Position numbers and translations under genes: made by a program | Assembly (NCBI GenBank): GCA_025059745.1 | Contig: JANXDH010000005.1 | Location: 1-64,000 of the forward strand | Length of the DNA stretch: 64,000 nucleotides | Direction of reading: 5' to 3' | DNA from: Aigarchaeota archaeon | Lineage (GTDB): Archaea > Thermoproteota > Nitrososphaeria_A > Caldarchaeales > Calditenuaceae | Notes under the pieces: generated by a model | Told to the model about the DNA's origin: nothing | What the model saw: the letters and a program-made list of their open reading frames with translations, nothing else | Database searches by the model: none | Shown: positions 60,604 to 64,000 of the stretch, piece by piece | Position numbering within the stretch: position 1 is the first letter of the stretch | Layout of the letters: every line of letters begins with the position of its first letter

Positions 60604-61275
60604 ATGATAGATTCGAGGTCGATAATAGCGATCGATTACGACGGGACCTTCACGTCTGCACACCCACCGAGTCCGGAGTTCTTGAGGAGGTTTCGGTCAC
60701 ATCGCAAAAGGCACGATTCACTGTTCGTCTTGAGCTCAGGTAGGCTGCTCTCGGACCTCATGGGGGTGAAGGAGATCCCTTACCTCTTTGACGTGATAAT
60801 AGCCGAGAACGGTGCCATCCTCTACTTCCCCAATCACGGGACCAAGGTCAAGCTGTTCGAGAGGCCGAGGGGTCTGGAGGAACTGGTGAGGGGTCTGTCC
60901 ATCGACGCCCTATACGGCGAGGTCCTTATAGCAACCGATAGGGTGAACTCGGATCTACTGGAGAGGCACCTCTCGGGACTCGCGGACGAGGTCGAGGTGA
61001 AGTTCAACGTAGGATCGATGATGATAGTGCCGAGAGGATGCGACAAGGGATCGAGCCTCCTCCAGGCTATCGCGATCTCGGGGCTACGCGACCCCCGCCG
61101 GGTGGTTGCGGTAGGCGATGGTGAGAATGACGAAGACCTCTTCAGGGTAGCCGATGTGAGGGTGGCAGTAAAGAACGCGGTCCCCTCTCTCAAGGAGAGG
61201 GCGGATTTGGTGCTTGACCGCGAGAACGGCGAAGGCCTCTTAGACTTCCTCGAGAGATGGGGCAGCCTGATCTAG
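60604..61275 (+). CDS. HAD-family phosphatase (archaeal phosphoglycolate phosphatase-like)
   Basis: Magnesium-dependent phosphatase of the Cof/HAD-IIB type, 223 residues. Motif I AIDYDGTFT (Asp-x-Asp), motif II LSSGR, the KG of motif III in PRGCDKGSSL, and motif IV AVGDGENDEDLF. The size and order match archaeal phosphoglycolate phosphatases; sucrose-phosphate phosphatase relatives are alternatives. ATG start, 20 bases after tRNA-Tyr. It ends 28 bases before the converging S30e gene. Confidence 0.85.
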   Translation: MIDSRSIIAIDYDGTFTSAHPPSPEFLRRFRSHRKRHDSLFVLSSGRLLSDLMGVKEIPYLFDVIIAENGAILYFPNHGTKVKLFERPRGLEELVRGLSIDALYGEVLIATDRVNSDLLERHLSGLADEVEVKFNVGSMMIVPRGCDKGSSLLQAIAISGLRDPRRVVAVGDGENDEDLFRVADVRVAVKNAVPSLKERADLVLDRENGEGLLDFLERWGSLI

Positions 61276-61302
61276 GTGCGACTCGGGAGAAAACCCGCCG
61301 TT

Positions 61303-61461
61303 CTAGATCTGCTCAGTGGTCGCCTGAGCGTTTAGGACCCTCTTGAAGTAGTTCTGTCTGTTCCTCAGACGAGGGGGTAGGAACTTGTGTGGTTTCGGCT
61401 CTATCTTGGGAGTCTGGGCCCTCACCTTTCCCGCCTTGGTGACCGATCCGTGAGATGGCAC
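61303..61461 (-). CDS. rps30e: 30S ribosomal protein S30e (eS30), short gene
   Basis: A 52-residue protein that is easily missed by length filters. Its residues [35 protein letters not shown] identify eS30, found in TACK archaea and eukaryotes but lacking from most euryarchaea. The GTG start has AGGTGAGG four bases upstream on the minus strand, a full match to the local 16S tail. It sits alone between the HAD phosphatase and nop5. Confidence 0.93.
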   Translation of the reverse strand: MPSHGSVTKAGKVRAQTPKIEPKPHKFLPPRLRNRQNYFKRVLNAQATTEQI

Positions 61462-61535
61462 TCTACCTCACCTGTTCTAATACTTCACCTGTAAGATTTA
61501 ACCCTTTTTATCGGAGAACATAAATTAATCAGGCA

Positions 61536-62741
61536 TTGAAAGAATTTATATTCAGTTTGAGATCATCGCTCTACCTCACACCGATAGCGCTGATAGCCCA
61601 CACAGAGGGGGGCCGGACGTTGACCCTTACTTTCACTGGAGACGCAACCGAGGCTCTGCGCAGGATCGAGGACGGTGAACCGACCGAAGAACTGGTTAAA
61701 TTTGTAGAGCAGCTGTTGAACGAGGGAGTCACTGAGATCTCGTGCACGAGCCCCGGACTCTACCTGTCGTTGAGAGCACTCGAGGAGCCGCGCATAAGGA
61801 GCGTGAGCATATCGACAGACGCGGGTAGGGCTCTACCCAGACTACTACTGAGCTCTGGGCTAATATCGGACGTGCGAGAATATTACAGGAGGGTGCGCTC
61901 CGTCGCGCTCGCACTCACTGAGCTCAGGATCAGGAGCACGATAGGCCGGAGGGACCTGATGATAGTCCACGCGGTGAAGACGCTTGACGACCTCGATAAG
62001 ATCATCAACATGCTCTACGGCCGGTTGGTCGAGTGGTACAGCGTCCACTTTCCGGAGTTAAAGGAGAAGATCAACGAGCCTATCGCGTACGCTAGATTCG
62101 TCTCTCTTATAGGGAACAGGAGAGGGATGAGTTACGAGCACCTCTCCAAGGTCCTCAGGGACGAGAGCACGATAAGGGAGGTCCTACCCTACGGGACCTC
62201 ATCTCTAGGCATCGATCTCGGGGAACCAGATGAGGCCAAGATAAGATCGATAGCAGACCTCATTTTAGAGCTCCAGAGCAACAGGGACCGGATGCACGAG
62301 TACATCAGCAACTTAATGTACATAGAGGCGCCTAACCTGACCGCGATAGCCGGCCCGGTCTTGGGCGCTAGGTTGATTTCGTTGGCGGGTGGGCTCGAGA
62401 GGTTGGCGAGGGTGCCGGCGAGCACTATCCAGATACTCGGTGCGGAGAAGGCGCTCTTCAGGTTCTTCAAGACGGGGAGGGGGGCTCCTAAGCATGGCGT
62501 CATCTTTCAACACCCCTACGTACACTCCTCGCCGAGGTGGCTCCGCGGTAAGATCGCGAGGACCCTCGCGACTAAGATCTCTATTGCCGCGAGGATAGAT
62601 TTCTTCTCGCGCGAGGACAGGTCCGCAGAACTGAGGGAGTCGTTGGAGAGGAGGGTCACCGAGCTCCAGGAGAAGTACCGCGAGCCGCCTCAGAGGAGGC
62701 CGCCCAAACAACCTAAGACTAAGAGGGTGAGGAGGAGGTGA
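61536..62741 (+). CDS. nop5: Nop5/Nop56-58 C/D-box RNP core protein
   Basis: Scaffold of the C/D small RNA-guided 2'-O-methyltransferase, 401 residues. The N-terminal domain contacts fibrillarin, the middle is coiled coil (IVHAVKTLDDLDKIINMLYGRL) and the Nop domain has TAIAGPVLGARLISLAGGLERL, ILGAEKALFRFFKTGRGAPKHG. The tail is basic (PKQPKTKRVRRR). The TTG start is about 28 bases from CTTTTTATC. Fibrillarin follows with a four-base overlap. Confidence 0.95.
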   Translation: MKEFIFSLRSSLYLTPIALIAHTEGGRTLTLTFTGDATEALRRIEDGEPTEELVKFVEQLLNEGVTEISCTSPGLYLSLRALEEPRIRSVSISTDAGRALPRLLLSSGLISDVREYYRRVRSVALALTELRIRSTIGRRDLMIVHAVKTLDDLDKIINMLYGRLVEWYSVHFPELKEKINEPIAYARFVSLIGNRRGMSYEHLSKVLRDESTIREVLPYGTSSLGIDLGEPDEAKIRSIADLILELQSNRDRMHEYISNLMYIEAPNLTAIAGPVLGARLISLAGGLERLARVPASTIQILGAEKALFRFFKTGRGAPKHGVIFQHPYVHSSPRWLRGKIARTLATKISIAARIDFFSREDRSAELRESLERRVTELQEKYREPPQRRPPKQPKTKRVRRR

Positions 62742-63433
62742 CAGAGGTGGACCCGCTCGAGGGCTTCAGCGGGGTTTTCTGGGTCTACGAGGGCGGGACG
62801 AGGTACCTCTGCACCAAGAACCTCGACATAGGTTTCAGGGTCTACGGCGAGAGGCTTTTCACCTCCAAGGCCGGCGAGTTTAGAGAGTGGATACCCTACA
62901 GGAGCAAGCTGGCTGCAGCCATCCTCCGCGGACTGCGCGGAACATCGATTGGGGAGGGCTCAAGGGTCCTTTACCTGGGAGCCGCTACCGGGACAACGGT
63001 CAGCCACATCTCCGACATCGTCGGCTACTCAGGATACGTCTTCGCCATTGACTTCGCACCCCGCGCGATGATACAATTCCTCGAGAGGGTCGCAAAGAGG
63101 AGGGAGAACGTAGTACCGATACTGGGTGACGCGCGCGCCCCGGAGAGGTACTCGCACCTCGTCGGTGAGGTAGACGTGGTCTACTGTGACGTAGCACAGC
63201 CCGAGCAGGCCTCCCTACTGCTCGCTAATTGCAACGCGTTCTTGGTGACCGGAGGTGAGGCGTTGATCGCGATAAAATCGAGGAGCATCGACAGCACTGA
63301 GGACCCTGAGACGGTCTACAACAGGGAGATAAAGCTGCTGGAGAGGGGTGGCGCTAGGGTCATCGAGCGTGTGAACCTCGAACCATACGAAAGGGACCAC
63401 GTACTAGCGAGGTTGAGGTACGGTGGTACGTAA
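62738..63433 (+). CDS. flpA: Fibrillarin, rRNA/tRNA 2'-O-methyltransferase
   Basis: Catalytic subunit of the C/D RNP, 231 residues. SAM fold: VLYLGAATGTTVSHISDIVG near residues 76-95, YVFAIDFAPRAM, PILGDARAPERY and VVYCDVAQPEQA (acid/Lys catalytic set with IAIKSRSID). GTG start overlaps the nop5 stop (GTGA). It works with Nop5 and L7Ae; the L7Ae gene is not here. Its 3' end overlaps the next gene by 11 bases. Confidence 0.96.
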   Translation: MTEVDPLEGFSGVFWVYEGGTRYLCTKNLDIGFRVYGERLFTSKAGEFREWIPYRSKLAAAILRGLRGTSIGEGSRVLYLGAATGTTVSHISDIVGYSGYVFAIDFAPRAMIQFLERVAKRRENVVPILGDARAPERYSHLVGEVDVVYCDVAQPEQASLLLANCNAFLVTGGEALIAIKSRSIDSTEDPETVYNREIKLLERGGARVIERVNLEPYERDHVLARLRYGGT

Positions 63434-64000
63434 GGGTAGGACCACGTTGGCCGGTATAGACGAGGCTGGACGCGGCGCTCTGATCGGCCCTCTCGTCGTG
63501 GCTGCTGTGGCGGTCCCTCAGGACTCCCTGATGGTTCTGAGGAGGATGGGTGTGAGGGACTCCAAGACGCTCAGTCCACATAAGAGGACGGAGATCTACC
63601 ACCAGCTCTCGATGACGGGCGCTAAAATTTTGGTTCGCATCATACGCCCATCAGAGATCGACCGCTCGACTAAAGCCGGAGGAGGACGTGGTATAAACGC
63701 TCTTGAGGCCGAGGCCATGGAGTCTTTGCTCTCTGAGTTACCGCCCTCCACCGTTTACGTAGACTCCCCCACTAGGCCACAGAGGAAGTTGGCGTCCCTC
63801 TTCTCTCGCTCTCTCGCGAGGCGCCACAGGATAGTGTGCGAGAACGGAGCCGACTCTAAAAGGACTGTAGTCGGGGCGGCCTCAATTGTTGCAAAGGTTG
63901 AGCGCGATCTACAGATAGCCGAACTGAGAGAGTCATATGGAGACTTCGGCAGCGGATACCCCTCCGACGTCAAGACCATGAAATTCGTCAGGAGGCACCT
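63423..64000 (+). CDS. rnhB: Ribonuclease HII, truncated at window end
   Basis: Removes RNA from RNA-DNA hybrids. The visible ~192 residues begin TLAGIDEAGRGALIGPLVVAAVA (catalytic Asp-Glu) and continue through GVRDSKTLSPHKR and VYVDSPTRP to ENGADSKRTVVGAASIVAKVERD, GSGYPSDVKT. The GTG start lies within the last bases of the fibrillarin gene. The 3' end is beyond the window. It extends the nop5-flpA operon. Confidence 0.93.
   Translation, partial: MVRKGRTTLAGIDEAGRGALIGPLVVAAVAVPQDSLMVLRRMGVRDSKTLSPHKRTEIYHQLSMTGAKILVRIIRPSEIDRSTKAGGGRGINALEAEAMESLLSELPPSTVYVDSPTRPQRKLASLFSRSLARRHRIVCENGADSKRTVVGAASIVAKVERDLQIAELRESYGDFGSGYPSDVKTMKFVRRH

Overview
This 64 kb window is archaeal chromosome. It opens inside a 16S rRNA gene whose 3' end reads GGATCACCTCA. 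It carries archaeal-type versions of central machinery: family B DNA polymerase, aIF5B, EF-1alpha, thermosome, histone, Nop5/fibrillarin, splicing endonuclease EndA, AdkA, and ribosomal proteins S6e and S30e. Many genes have a TATA-like element about 25-30 bp before a GTG or TTG start and no Shine-Dalgarno site, which suggests widespread leaderless transcription. FtsZ, histone, S30e and a class II (B12-type) ribonucleotide reductase together fit a deep, probably thermophilic TACK-type archaeon (for example a Korarchaeota-like or other non-Sulfolobales lineage). The exact lineage cannot be settled from this window. No insertion sequences, prophage or CRISPR arrays were seen, and genes are densely packed on both strands with several overlapping ends.

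Layout. 1-2.4 kb: 16S rRNA, then converging L30 and S5 genes. 2.4-12.8 kb: a membrane GT-C glycosyltransferase fused to a TIM-barrel domain, agmatinase, PolB, an Lrp regulator, an HDAC-like deacetylase with a DUF99 protein, a sugar nucleotidyltransferase, a CoA-binding protein and PheA. 12.8-15.2 kb: a PhnCDE-type ABC transporter. 15.3-21.9 kb: a same-strand redox block (DAO-family FAD oxidoreductase, F420/FMN luciferase-like oxidoreductase, membrane Fe-S oxidoreductase, 5-formyl-THF cyclo-ligase, EtfB, EtfA). 22-31.6 kb: ThiD-ThiN, a PPOX protein, SufS, two small regulators, an HD phosphohydrolase, an epimerase, a DJ-1 protein and class II RNR. 31.7-43.3 kb: aIF5B, DGGGP-synthase-like UbiA, EndA, S6e, TyrRS, a GH88-like hydrolase, a D-2-hydroxyacid dehydrogenase, PAC2, TyrA, ValRS and a Toprim protein. 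43.3-51.6 kb: a ribbon-helix-helix regulator coupled to ftsZ behind a striking 34-bp dyad, MetRS, a HerA-NurA pair, ThrRS and a CDP-alcohol phosphatidyltransferase. 51.7-64 kb: S7, EF-1alpha, S10 (inverted), a membrane winged-helix protein, TrmI, AdkA, a zinc-ribbon coiled-coil protein, histone, thermosome, tRNA-Glu and tRNA-Tyr (both with introns), CcdA, an HAD phosphatase, a short S30e gene, Nop5, fibrillarin and a truncated RNase HII.

Points of most interest are the regulator-ftsZ unit with its nested palindrome, the redox block that could couple FAD-dependent amine or amino-acid oxidation to ETF and folate chemistry, the GT-C/TIM-barrel fusion, the divergent HerA-NurA pair, the GH88-like enzyme lacking one expected active-site motif, and broken ribosomal-protein gene order (S5-L30 detached, S10 flipped, 16S not followed by 23S). 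No gene-free stretch exceeds about 240 bases.
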